DNA of 64,000 bases from Chrysogorgia sp. JL179-B06 (GCA_035772405.1 JAYKKM010000147.1:2520001-2584000), one strand, 5' to 3'. Positions 46,607-56,275 are shown, numbered from the stretch's first letter. The notes: a model not told the origin generated them from the letters alone. Translations and numbers: made by a program.

Positions 46607-47944
46607 ATGAATTCAAAAACTGTGGAAGAGATTGACCAACATGATGTATTATTTTCTGCACCTTTACAATTATTTACTTCTAAACCCTACAATACTACAT
46701 TTATTGAATTTTCTGAATGTGAGATTGTACCAACACCTAAAGATGCGACTGCAAATGTGGTTACGTTTACAAGACACGGAAACGCTGTCGGGGTCTTAAA
46801 AACAAGCGAAGCCCAAATTTTTGCTAAAATGTCATTAGTACATAAAACAACAGGGGCTATTGCGGGTACAGTTGCTGCTGGGGGGAAATCAATTTTACCG
46901 TTACCTCTTCAAACAATGTGGAAAACAAAAGAATTAAAAATAAACGATACTTTAATTACTACTTCGGGAAATATGGCTCATATGGTTTCAATTATTAAAT
47001 ATTTATCGCGTGAATATGATCCGAAACGCGATGGATGTAAAGATATTAATTATTCTCATCTTGATACAGCGGGTCATATGGATAGTTTAGCTGGATTTGA
47101 CGATGGAGCGGGCGTTGAGAATACTGGGGGGTATGCAAGAGTGTTGAAAAATGATGTCAAAACTGTAATTGATACAATTGATACCTCATTATTTAGTGAT
47201 GGTGGTGGGGAAATTATTATTCCCTCAGCATTTAAAATAGAATTACGTTTAACCCGCGTATTAAAAACTATTTTATTATCTGGTGCAGATGATGAAGGCT
47301 TAAGTTTAGACAATACAGAACTATCTTTAGAGGATCTAAAGATTAAAATACCTGTTTTTAAACCCAATGAACAACTACGTTCAGCGTTAAATACTGGATT
47401 TGTTGATAAACATATGGAGGCTAAATATTATACTAGTAATTATCGCTGTATTAGTGAAAATATATTAGCAGGTCGAAGATCGCATCAAGTTGTCGATGCT
47501 TTTAATGGTTCGTGTCCTACAAGATTATTTATAGTTTTTATACCCCTTGCTAATTGGAATGGATCATATGCACATAATATTTTTAACTTTACATGGCACG
47601 ACTACTCGAATATTACTGTTTCGGTAAATAATAACACTGTTATGACAATTACATCTCCTGAAGAAGCTTATTCAAATCTACAGAATGTTTTGAATCGAAA
47701 ATATAAAGATATGCCGTTTACATTTAATGAGTTTAAAACTGGCTATGCAATGCTTGGTTTTGATTTAACAAGCAATAAAGATTCTCATCTTAGTGTATTA
47801 CCCTCACAACCCTCAGGAAATGTAAACATTGATTTTAATTTTTCAGTAAATACTACTGCTGGAGTATTACTATATATAGGAGAGTTTCGAAATGAAATAA
47901 AAATAGGTTTAAAAACACCTGCACGATTATTACATGACATTTAG
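46607..47944 (+). CDS. Major capsid protein candidate (double jelly-roll), 445 aa
   Basis: Position between penton/pX and protease, length, and the C-terminal pattern (FNEFKTGYAMLGFDLTSN, then NFSVNTTAGVLLYIGEFRNE) fit hexon-like major capsid proteins of polinton-like viruses. Early blocks FIEFSECEIVPTPKD and GGKSILPLPLQTMWKTKELK are consistent. Intact. It is very different from the first Polinton's capsid protein, showing that the two elements are distant lineages. Confidence 0.75.
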   Translation: MNSKTVEEIDQHDVLFSAPLQLFTSKPYNTTFIEFSECEIVPTPKDATANVVTFTRHGNAVGVLKTSEAQIFAKMSLVHKTTGAIAGTVAAGGKSILPLPLQTMWKTKELKINDTLITTSGNMAHMVSIIKYLSREYDPKRDGCKDINYSHLDTAGHMDSLAGFDDGAGVENTGGYARVLKNDVKTVIDTIDTSLFSDGGGEIIIPSAFKIELRLTRVLKTILLSGADDEGLSLDNTELSLEDLKIKIPVFKPNEQLRSALNTGFVDKHMEAKYYTSNYRCISENILAGRRSHQVVDAFNGSCPTRLFIVFIPLANWNGSYAHNIFNFTWHDYSNITVSVNNNTVMTITSPEEAYSNLQNVLNRKYKDMPFTFNEFKTGYAMLGFDLTSNKDSHLSVLPSQPSGNVNIDFNFSVNTTAGVLLYIGEFRNEIKIGLKTPARLLHDI

Positions 47945-47990
47945 TAAAAAAAAGTAAAGAACAACAATTAGCTTAAGGAATTAAAAAAAA

Positions 47991-48137
47991 ATGAAAGATC
48001 AAATGAAAATACAAAAAAAAAAAAATAATCGAAAAAACCATACATCATAAAAGAAAAGAAAAATGAAATAATTAATCAAATTCCTTTAAAGCGTGAACAT
48101 ATATTTATATATCCTATAATATCAAAGTTTGGATAAA
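47991..48137 (+). pseudogene. Small basic gene, frameshifted in a run of 13 A
   Basis: ATG at 47991 opens a Lys-rich frame that stops at 48050; shifted by one in the long A run, it continues to a TAA at 48135-48137 with NQIPLKREHIFIYPIISKFG. Not recognised. Confidence 0.4.
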
Positions 48138-48138
48138 A

Positions 48139-48692
48139 ATGGAGAAAAATAATAAAAGAAAATATGTTGTGGATGAAGAAGAAAAAGAAGAATTAAAAAA
48201 AAAAAAGAAGCAGAAGGTGAAAAAGAAAAAGAAAAAGACTTCGGAGAAGAAGAAGAAGAAGAAGAAGAAGAAGATAATGATAGTGATAGTGATAATTCTT
48301 TGACTTCTTCTGAAGATGATAATGATGAGGAAACGACAACCAAAATTTTAAATTCGTTGTTGCTTTTAAATAAAATTAAAAAAGAAAAAGAAAATAAAAA
48401 GAAAAGAGATTTCTTACCATGTCTAAAAATATATATTAAAGCAAATATGGCTACAAAACAAAAATTAATTAATGATGATTTGATTAGAAAACTTCAAGAT
48501 TTATCAAAAAATATTTTAGATAATAAAATATTAGTATCCATTTCAAACGATAATAAAACAATTCTTAAACGTTTTGTATGCAATAAAATAAAAAAAACAG
48601 ATTTAAAAGTTATATTAAGTGAAGACCATCGTTTGATTCATGTGTTTGAAAAAGCCTACAAACTAATAATAAAAGAAACGAAGAAAAAATGA
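48139..48692 (+). pseudogene. Acidic protein gene, frameshifted in a run of 12 A
   Basis: Begins MEKNNKRKYVVDEEEKEEL; after the A run near 48198 the sensible frame is a Glu/Asp/Ser-rich stretch (48235-48330, repeated GAA) followed by a helical C-terminus ending KAYKLIIKETKKK. The last four bases overlap the next start. Likely one roughly 180-residue protein with an acidic middle. Confidence 0.55.
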
Positions 48693-49393
48693 GTGGAATT
48701 AATAAAGTACAATTAGTTGATCCTAATACATTAAATGAAATCTTAGAATTAATAAAAAAAGAACATGTTAATAAAAATTTATTACAAGGAATTAAAAACA
48801 AAGACGAATATCAATTTTTAGAAAGTAAAGATAAAATGGAGCAAGAATTAAAAAATAAGAATAATAATCAAACTGAAGAAAATATAGTGTCTTTTTTAAA
48901 AAGAAAATAAAAAAGAAAAAGAAAAGCTGAAGCATCTACTAATGATCAACAACAAGAACCACCGGAAGAAGCGAAAGCGGGGAAAACTACATATGGTAAC
49001 ATAATTGAAGATCGTATTAAAGAATTCTTAAAGAAAAAAAATATTAAAACAATAGGGAATATAATAAAATTAAATAACTATGAAGTTAATTACGATGATA
49101 TGATGTATGATTTAACACACAACGTATCGAAAATTCAAAATTATAATTTGACAGCTAAACAACATTCTAAAATTTTAAAAGAATTCAAAAAAATGAAAAT
49201 GCCTGTTGCTTATATTAGAAATCAAAAACTACGACAACAATATAAAACAAATGGAAGCGATGATGACCGCGATTACGACGCATTATCTTTTCCGATTACT
49301 CAACAACCACAATCACCTAGTTTTAGATCGCCACTTTCTAAATCGGAGTTCGATACTTTTTTAACCTATAGAGATAAAAGAAGAAAAAGATGA
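48689..49393 (+). pseudogene. Hypothetical gene with an in-frame TAA
   Basis: Starts MSGINKVQLVDPNTLNEILE, meets TAA at 48908-48910 after FLKRK and continues in the same frame through TYGNIIEDRIKEFLKKKNIK to TGA at 49393. The TAA lies in an A-rich codon run. Position just before the protease suggests a virion protein precursor. Overlaps the protease start (ATGA). Confidence 0.55.
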
Positions 49394-49992
49394 TTCCTGT
49401 TTTATGTTTTTTAAATAAATTTTTATATACTGACGATATTAATAAAATAGCGAATACAAATACTTTTTTAAACAAATATTTTTTGGGTACATATCCTGCA
49501 GATGTATTTCCTGAACAAATTAAATTTCCTTCATGTTGGATTTGGAATACAGACGAATCAAAAGATAAGGGACAGCATTGGGTAGCTATTTGGGTTGATA
49601 AAAACAAACATATGTATTTTTTTGATAGTTTTGCACAAAAAGTTAGTTTTTATAAACGAACGTATTGGTTGTCTTATGCTAAAAGAAATAATTTGACATT
49701 TGTGTATGATCAAAAAATACCACTTCAATCCCGAGCAACGGTAGTATGTGGAAATTGGAGTCTTTATTATTTACATAATAAATGTAAAAACGAAATACAA
49801 CAAACACAAAAATATTTGTTATTTAAAAGCAAAAATAAAAATAAATTACTTAATGATATTAAATTAGCTCGTAAAATAATTATACTAGGAAATGTAATAG
49901 TTAATATTTATAAAAAAAAATGTAAAAATAAAATAGAAACACAGAAAGCTAATAATCAAAGTTGTTGTTCTTTTAATAAATCAAAATTTTAA
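49390..49992 (+). CDS. Adenain-like cysteine protease
   Basis: Expected to mature the capsid by cleaving precursors. The catalytic order matches adenovirus protease: His in KGQHWVAIWV, Asp in MYFFDSFA, Gln in IPLQSRATV and Cys in VVCGNWSLYYL. 200 residues, near the family's usual length, with a Lys-rich C-terminal tail. Intact. First Polinton lacks such a gene. Confidence 0.88.
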   Translation: MIPVLCFLNKFLYTDDINKIANTNTFLNKYFLGTYPADVFPEQIKFPSCWIWNTDESKDKGQHWVAIWVDKNKHMYFFDSFAQKVSFYKRTYWLSYAKRNNLTFVYDQKIPLQSRATVVCGNWSLYYLHNKCKNEIQQTQKYLLFKSKNKNKLLNDIKLARKIIILGNVIVNIYKKKCKNKIETQKANNQSCCSFNKSKF

Positions 49993-50032
49993 TTAAACAT
50001 ATTTACAACACAATTCACAATTGTCTGTTTTA

Positions 50033-50287
50033 TTTAAAATATTGAACTCAACAGTGACAGCGCTAGAGGTGCTAAAGCTAAAGCAGGTAGAAACCCTCCT
50101 TTTTGGTTCCTTTTACGCTTCCCCATACCACCCCCTCTTTCCTTTTTCTTCTTCTTTTACCGTTTATTATACGTTTTACCCCCGTATACATTTTCTTAGG
50201 AATATCAATATAGGTATGTTTAGCGTCTCGTGAAAAAATTTTCCAAATTTCTTTCTTCCGTTTTAATTGAATTGATTTTTTTTTCAT
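50033..50287 (-). pseudogene. pX-like peptide with basic leader, frameshifted
   Basis: Begins MKKKSIQLKRKKEIWKIFSR and becomes Arg/Lys-rich; one frame over, from about 50130, it reads MGKRKRNQKGGFLPALALAP then LALSLLSSIF and TAA. Basic segment, GG and hydrophobic tail again match pX. The second frame also has its own ATG, so it may be expressed separately. Confidence 0.55.
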
Positions 50288-50428
50288 CACGATGAAACTA
50301 CTAGGATCTTTGTTTGTTTTTCCCCTTTATTATTTTTTACTTATATAGCAAATAAGATAACAACAAAATAAAAAAAGGTATTCTTTATTTATAAATTGGT
50401 GAAAATTATTGTACAAATTTATTATTTT

Positions 50429-51069
50429 TTAACACAAATCATATACAAGGGTTTTTTCATTAGGAAATATATTTGTTCTAATTCTACAATTATCATATCC
50501 TTTATTACAATTATCGAATAATAAATATCCATAGGGATGTTTATTAATATCAGCTAATATTTTATCAAATTGACTTCTATTTGTTTTCTTATTATCACAT
50601 ATTGTATACATATTTCTACAATCACTTAAATTTTTAAACATGATATAATAATGACAGTTGATACGTAAATTTCGCAACTTTCATTACCGTAAGATAAGTA
50701 TTGACATGCAAAAATTACGCTTACATTACGATGATGAACATCTTGAGTTGCAATATTATCAATTTTATCGAGATTTTCTTTTGACTATGTACCTACTAAC
50801 ATAAGATCGTCTAAAATAATTAATGTATTATCAGTTGTATTTGTTTGTATATCAGTAATATCGGGTATACCCTTCTTACAGTCAATAAATTCGAAATTCA
50901 TTTTTTTCTCTTCCAAAACCGTATGCATTTTATCGTATAAGGGTTGATATATGGAATAAAGATAAACAATTTTCGTAATTGTTGGTGTTATCATTGACTC
51001 AATATAATTTAGTAATTGTAAAATCCAAAATGTTTTTCCACATTGACTAGGACCGCACAATGTTAACAT
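50429..51069 (-). pseudogene. Packaging ATPase (FtsK/HerA type), frameshifted
   Basis: The first part (51069 down to 50785) has Walker A GPSQCGKT and Walker B TLIILDDLM. The frame breaks near 50785. Shifted sequence at 50640-50780 reads VHHRNVSVIFACQYL, the usual sensor block, and a further part (50677 down to 50429) gives YYIMFKNLSDCRNM and IRTNIFPNEKTLVY, the family C-terminus. At least two indels. Confidence 0.82.
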
Positions 51070-51647
51070 AAACGGGAAAAAAAAATTAATTCATACAGCG
51101 AACAATGATGAATGTCTGATTCATGATATTTACAACACTTTTCTTTAATATTATACTTTTCAATTAATGTCGAATATTTTTCAATATTAAAATGTTCCAA
51201 ATTGACACATGATAACTTAAGTTTTGCATATAATATAGACTCCAAAGTTCCACCTTTATATCCAAAAACATAAGAGTGTGATCCATAAATCCCTTTCAGT
51301 CGATCAACCACTTCTTTTTGATCCAAATAGCGGTGTTGTTTTTTATTCACATAATACAATCCGTGTAAACGTTTCTGACAAATAATAGTTTTTCTTTCTA
51401 AATAATTCAAATCTTTAAAATCAGGTAATGATGAATCGTAGCATTGGAAAGATTCAAAATATCCATTTTCTAAACAAATTACCGATACCTCGCGATAAAT
51501 CCATCGATGATTTAAATAAAAAGCTTCACAATCAATCACATGTGTAATTTTTTTCAAATAATGGGCCACTGATTCTTTTAAAAAAGACTTATCTTTAATA
51601 GAGTTATAGGGACAATCCAAACGCGTTAACTCATTGTATAAACTCAT
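51063..51647 (-). CDS. Hypothetical protein, possibly exonuclease-like, 194 aa
   Basis: Contains HVIDCEAFYLNHRWIYREVS (a DxE motif with flanking strands), GYKGGTLESILYAKL, and KEKCCKYHESDIHHCSLYEL. The D-x-E start and His/Cys-rich end recall DnaQ/Maelstrom-type RNase H-fold proteins, but this is a pattern guess. The ATG at 51647 is preferred; upstream the frame is open without ATG. Overlaps the ATPase start by seven bases. Confidence 0.5.
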   Translation of the reverse strand: MSLYNELTRLDCPYNSIKDKSFLKESVAHYLKKITHVIDCEAFYLNHRWIYREVSVICLENGYFESFQCYDSSLPDFKDLNYLERKTIICQKRLHGLYYVNKKQHRYLDQKEVVDRLKGIYGSHSYVFGYKGGTLESILYAKLKLSCVNLEHFNIEKYSTLIEKYNIKEKCCKYHESDIHHCSLYELIFFSRLC

Positions 51648-51721
51648 AACTGAATTTTTAATGTTTTTTATTCGGATATTTATACTATTTTTCCGACTAA
51701 TAAAACTATAGCATTTATTCA

Positions 51722-51960
51722 AAAATTGTCGATTGGTTCATAGTATTAAGTTGTGATTGGTGTTCAATAATCCGTCAATCAAAAAATGTCAACAAATATG
51801 ATTGGTTAGATTTTAAACTAGAGAAAGCTGATTGGTTAAATAATTCAACAACTGTCAATCAAACAATTTCAACAAATATGATTGGTTAGAATTTAAACTC
51901 GTGAAAGCTCATTGGTTAAATAATTATACCCTCCCTATAAACAAATATAAAAACCCAACC
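51722..51960. promoter_or_regulatory. Bidirectional promoter region with repeated CCAAT boxes
   Basis: Between divergent genes (51647 and 52039). The sequence GATTGGTTAGA/CTGATTGGTTAAATAATT and ATGATTGGTTAGA recur, giving at least five inverted CCAAT boxes in two roughly 78-base direct repeats. TATA-like CCTATAAAC and AATATAAAAAC follow at 51934-51952. Confidence 0.55.
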
Positions 51961-52038
51961 CGACGGGTTTACACCCTAAAAGCAATCATATCCCATAGAG
52001 GAAGGTTATATCAAAAATTTCAAAGAAAAATAAGAAAA

Positions 52039-52284
52039 ATGGATCGAGATATTCAATTAAAAGATGTGAAGGCATATTACGACGGTGGCAACTTTTGTGT
52101 ATTTCTCATGAAAGAGAGAGCAAAGGAAGATGACCCCAGCCCGAAAGCATCGCTAACAAGAGCCAGCAAAAGAAAAATGGCAAAAGAAATAGATGCATGG
52201 GGGAAGCTAATGCACCAGTGCTTGGAGGATGTAATAGAAGAAAAAAAAAAGAAAAACTCTTGGACAATAAAGAAACATTTTTAA
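52039..52284 (+). CDS. Hypothetical basic protein, 81 aa
   Basis: Starts MDRDIQLKDVKAYYDGGNFC and ends with a Lys-rich tail. The ATG at 52039 is preferred; the frame is open upstream to a GTG. Probably transcribed from the CCAAT-rich region. Function unknown. Confidence 0.5.
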   Translation: MDRDIQLKDVKAYYDGGNFCVFLMKERAKEDDPSPKASLTRASKRKMAKEIDAWGKLMHQCLEDVIEEKKKKNSWTIKKHF

Positions 52285-52352
52285 TAAAAAACATTTGTAC
52301 AAAAAAACTAATAATCATCTTAAAATACTATTTTTGTCTTTTATTCTACCGA

Positions 52353-52781
52353 TTATTGTTTGAATCTTTTTTTTCGGGAATAATAACGCTGCTGCTTATA
52401 ATCGGCTAATTTACAGCATCTATCCTCATCCCAACATTTCCCTGTTAAAGCGCGTCGACGTCCATATTGAATTAGCGTTGAAGGATCATAAGTGCGACCC
52501 GCGTAGTGATATATATCGCCGATAAATGATCTACAAATTTCTGCGGGTATTAAAAGCCATTTCCACACTTTATCTTCATAACACGGATCTTTAAAAATGA
52601 CCTTCCCTTGAAGATATCCACGACTATTTTCAGTGGGGCAACTACATTCAAAGGACGATATTTCTTCCATGTTAAAGACACAGAACGATGTACCAATAGT
52701 TCGCGCTGCAATAAGCATTTGAACACCCTGTTGTTTAGTACGACAACCAAAAGTCCAAGTCTTTCGCTTTGGCGAATACAT
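52353..52781 (-). CDS. Paralogue B of the Rep-like pair, 142 aa
   Basis: Related throughout to the 32570 protein. Blocks: KTWTFGCRTKQQG, ISSFECSCPTENSRGYLQGK, GRTYDPSTLIQYGRRRALTG and KLADYKQQRY. GYLQGKVIF has the spacing of the Rep motif II (HLQG) but lacks its histidines. A GGGTATAAAAGAG box lies about 40 bases upstream at 52819-52830 on the minus strand. Positioned in the right arm, opposite to copy A. Confidence 0.6.
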   Translation of the reverse strand: MYSPKRKTWTFGCRTKQQGVQMLIAARTIGTSFCVFNMEEISSFECSCPTENSRGYLQGKVIFKDPCYEDKVWKWLLIPAEICRSFIGDIYHYAGRTYDPSTLIQYGRRRALTGKCWDEDRCCKLADYKQQRYYSRKKRFKQ

Positions 52782-52818
52782 CTTTTCAAAAATACTGATG
52801 TTTAACGTTTAGTATCTC

Positions 52819-52830
52819 TCTTTTATACCC
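52819..52830 (-). promoter_or_regulatory. TATA box of paralogue B
   Basis: GGGTATAAAAGA on the minus strand, about 40 bases before the ATG at 52781. Confidence 0.6.
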
Positions 52831-53394
52831 AAAAATATATATAACAACACGAATTCACACAGACAAATAAATATATTTTATGAAATGATATTGCCCTAGC
52901 AACGGGTCGTATTTCACATATTGCACGCAAACTGAAATTGTATAATCAAACCAAATAAATCAGACATATTGTGAAAAGTTGAACTCTTACTCTCAAATAA
53001 GATCAACCCATGAAATTGAACATATGCTTTTCTTTTATTTTTTGTAAATCTCAACGGGTTATAATATTGGGTAGTTGATAGGGATAAATCGTACCCTAAA
53101 AACATTGGCGGTGTTGGATAACCGCCGACAAAAACATCTGTCAACATGACTCAACATCGTTCTAACGAAAAATAGTGTTTCAGATTTTATTTTTATAATA
53201 TAAAAACGAAATGGAATCACAACAGTCTTTAACTTTATATTATACATCTACGTATTTTAGTCTAAAAATAAAAATCCAACATTTAACCTTGACCGTGAAT
53301 GTTAATAACAAAATACTTCACATTCCATTAATGACCTTGACCGAATCGGGATAACATTTTCTAAAAATAAAATATGGCACTCTCTCAAAAACCC
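52831..53394. other. Gene-poor stretch
   Basis: No convincing gene is seen on either strand. The open frames present are short, without promoter-like signals or recognisable motifs. Confidence 0.5.
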
Positions 53395-53514
53395 TTGAAA
53401 GACCTTAACCCTTTAAACCAATGAAACACACTGAAAATAAACCAATGAAATCGCTTTATTATTTTTATAAAATATATATAAGAACCACGGTTTTCAAACA
53501 TTTTTAAAAATCAA
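53395..53514 (+). promoter_or_regulatory. Promoter of 53515 (two CCAAT boxes and TATA)
   Basis: AAACCAATGAAACA and AAACCAATGAAATC are followed by AATATATATAAG at 53471-53482, 33 bases before the ATG. Confidence 0.6.
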
Positions 53515-54502
53515 ATGGCTAGGATCAGACATGGTAGACCTAAACATATCCCGTACAAAGACGAAGAAAACAATATGCGAGAAACAACATCGAGCTATGG
53601 TAAAGGGAAAAGTTTTTCACAAATGGCGCAACTACGCAACGACATTTTACAAAAACAGTGGGGGGATTACATCTCAGATATATCATCGGAGTCAGAGTCT
53701 GACGATGAAGAAGAAGAGGTAAAATTAATCGACGATGTTTGTAGAATCATTGAGTCTACAACACCCTCACCACAACCATTATCACCCTATCCGCTTACCC
53801 CACTAGAGGAAATACCAATACCAGATCTACCTCCTCCTCCTCCTCCTCCTCCTCCTCCTCCTCCTCCTCCTCCTCAAAAGCATCTTACAAGTACCGGCGA
53901 TAAATATTCCCGAAACGTTCCTCGACGAAGACTTACCGGCAATAAATATCACCGAAGAAAACGTGCTCACATTACAAACACCAAGCGAAAACTTCACAAT
54001 ACAAGAAGAAGCGTCAACATTATTTGATTTATCAAACACCCTTGACTTTGATAATTTAATTCCTGACAATCTATTGATGCAACAGTTAATCTCATCTTTT
54101 CCTCCCTCATTACCAACAAATGCTATACATTTATCTCCACCCCCACCTATGCTGCAGGAAATAGGTATTGAAGATGAAGAAGAACCAGATAGGATCAAAC
54201 AATTTAAAAAACAATTAATATATAAAAAAAAACACAAGTTAACAGGTGTTGAAACAGTAACGTATATAAATATTAATAGTGATGAGGATAATGATATCAT
54301 TGTTAGAGATTTAGATTCGTATAGACAATTAAAATTTATATTTAGAGAAAAAGAAAGAATAATAAGAAAATTTAATGTATATAAAAATAATAGAATTGGT
54401 ATTAGATTATTAGAAAGAAACTATCGGAAAACATTTAAGAAAATAGAAAAAACCCGTAATGAAAGTATTTTTAAAAAAAAGAATTTTAAAAAACATGTAT
54501 AG
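53515..54502 (+). pseudogene. Proline-rich disordered protein, frameshifted at a CCT repeat
   Basis: First frame: MARIRHGRPKHIPYKDEENN, an acidic Ser/Glu/Asp stretch and about 15 consecutive prolines encoded by a CCT repeat (53829-53873). Just after it the sensible frame changes: the second carries PAINITEENVLTLQTPSENF, LPTNAIHLSPPPPMLQEIG and a basic helical end. The change lies between about 53865 and 53890. Likely one roughly 325-residue virion or nuclear protein. Confidence 0.6.
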
Positions 54503-54567
54503 AAAATAAACGGTTTGTATATATATATATGTGTGTGTGAAATTTGTTTTTTACTTCCAAATAAAAA

Positions 54568-54861
54568 ATGGATATCATTCTCGAAGAACTTGCAAGAAAC
54601 AATATTAAATACAAAAAATTGAAACCCTTAATACAAAAATGTATTACAAATCAAGAGAATATGTTGAAAAACATTATTTTACAAATCGATAGTCAACAAA
54701 TGGAATTGGTTTATAAACAAATGGAACGTTATGAAACAGGACATATCATTGCGTTTTATTGTTTAATTCATTTTTTTTTCGATGGAAAATATGTTGGAGA
54801 TAAAGAAATTGAACTAATTCAATATTGGACAAGATTAACAATTACAGATTTTAAAATTTAA
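54568..54861 (+). CDS. Hypothetical protein, 97 aa
   Basis: Soluble helical protein starting MDIILEELARNNIKYKKLKP with an aromatic C-terminal half (GHIIAFYCLIHFFFDGKYVG). A TATATATATATG tract lies about 45 bases upstream. Not recognised. Confidence 0.55.
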   Translation: MDIILEELARNNIKYKKLKPLIQKCITNQENMLKNIILQIDSQQMELVYKQMERYETGHIIAFYCLIHFFFDGKYVGDKEIELIQYWTRLTITDFKI

Positions 54862-54936
54862 AAAAAACAATTTTATTAGAAAATCCTTTATTTACATTTC
54901 CTTTTCATTTTTACACTTTTATTACAATATTATTTA

Positions 54937-55431
54937 CTATAATGTCACAACATCATGTAATTTTATTTTAAAATCTCTAAAATCAAAAAGATAATTATGT
55001 GTTTGTAAATAGGTCATCAGATAATCTACTAGATATTCTTGTATATTAACTTGATCAAAATATATTTTAAAATATGGTGTTAATAAATTATAATCTAATA
55101 ATTCTAACCCATAGTTGTCATAATATATTCCCGCGTTATCCCCTGCATTATCTATAGTTACAGGGAATGAATGAATTATTTGCGTTTTAGAAGATAGTAT
55201 CTCGAAAATATTTTCACATCTCAATATTTGGGTATTAAAAACATAATCATTTACAGGGTTAGACTTAAAAAAAGTGGATTTGTCCTTACAATTTTTATAC
55301 TTACAACCCTGATTAACAATATAAGCATTCCTTACATATTTATTTAAAACGCGATTAAGATCAATATCTGTTAAATTATTATTTTCAATTCTACCATGGG
55401 GATTATGTTTTGGACAATAAAAATAAAACAT
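54937..55431 (-). CDS. Hypothetical protein, 164 aa
   Basis: Starts MFYFYCPKHNPHGRIENNNL with a possible Cys/His metal site at the N-terminus (YCPKH) and a later CKYKNCKDK. C-terminal half rich in Tyr and Leu. The ATG at 55431 is preferred over an upstream TTG. No known family. Confidence 0.5.
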   Translation of the reverse strand: MFYFYCPKHNPHGRIENNNLTDIDLNRVLNKYVRNAYIVNQGCKYKNCKDKSTFFKSNPVNDYVFNTQILRCENIFEILSSKTQIIHSFPVTIDNAGDNAGIYYDNYGLELLDYNLLTPYFKIYFDQVNIQEYLVDYLMTYLQTHNYLFDFRDFKIKLHDVVTL

Positions 55432-55487
55432 GCTGCTATGCAAAATATATTATATCTAAACGATTGGGGATTATTAGCTAGACACGC

Positions 55488-55760
55488 TCATAAAAAATAA
55501 GGCGCTACAGTTAATAAATAAAGCGAAAGATCAATTAAAATGGGGTAGTCAGCGTCTCTACCTATTTTATAAAGCATGTGAAATATAAATTTTCTACCCA
55601 CCCCGAAGGGAATCGGTAAACGATTCACTTCCTGTGAAGGTGAAACAATAGGGGACATAAAATGATAATTATCAGTATAAAAATATTGCGGTCTTGTAAC
55701 AGTAATATATAAACTATCTATGTAGATATTATCTAAACTAAATAATGAAGATAATAACAA
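55488..55760 (-). pseudogene. Gene fragment running out of a palindrome
   Basis: Open frame (YFYTDNYHFMSPIVSPSQEV, then GVGRKFIFHMLYKIGRDADY) without an ATG at its beginning, which lies inside the 147 bp palindrome. It may be the tail of the 55853 gene, separated from it by the palindrome. Confidence 0.45.
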
Positions 55761-55860
55761 AGGGTTCTTTGATAATATGAACCCGTCACGGGTTCATATT
55801 ATCAAAGAACCCTTTGTTATTATCTTCATTATTTAGTTTAGATAATATCTACTTAGATAG
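55714..55860. repeat. Nearly perfect 147 bp palindrome
   Basis: CTATCTA...GAACCCGTCACGGGTTC...TAGATAG: both arms of about 70 bases are inverted copies with one mismatch and almost no loop. Either a real inverted duplication or an assembly artefact. Confidence 0.9.
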
Positions 55861-56275
55861 TGGCGTGAGGATCTGAACATCTATGTAAAACATATTTTGC
55901 ACTACTGTCAATATATGGAACAATGTATTTTGATTTTCCTCCTTGTTCAAGGGTCCAACATTTATAAAGTTTCATGTCTTTTACGATTGGATCGTTTAAT
56001 CGTAACAAACAAAATCCCGTATAAAATTTTGCATAAACATCTGTTTCAATCTGTAAACAACCAATTTTTTCACCACAATAGTAATTCAAAAGTCCAAACA
56101 TCCAATAGATAAAACCAATCTGCGGATTTCTAAAGCGTTGAAAATACTGTACAACTTTTAAAATATATATAAAAGAAATGTTGTTTTCTTCCACTTTTCT
56201 TTTTTTCACACGTCTTTCCAAAATGGGGCGTGGGGTAAAATAAAAAGTGCTTTTTCTCTTAGCTTGATTGTTCAT
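55853..56275 (-). CDS. Hypothetical protein, 140 aa (possibly truncated)
   Basis: Basic N-terminus (RRVKKRKVEENN) followed by FRNPQIGFIYWMFGLLNYYC and a C-terminus ending DPHATI whose stop codon lies inside the palindrome, so the natural end may be lost. No known family. Confidence 0.5.
   Translation of the reverse strand: MNNQAKRKSTFYFTPRPILERRVKKRKVEENNISFIYILKVVQYFQRFRNPQIGFIYWMFGLLNYYCGEKIGCLQIETDVYAKFYTGFCLLRLNDPIVKDMKLYKCWTLEQGGKSKYIVPYIDSSAKYVLHRCSDPHATI

Noticed and set aside
53827..54300. Arginine-run protein on the minus strand opposite the CCT repeat
   Set aside because: It is simply the antisense reading of the polyproline tract.
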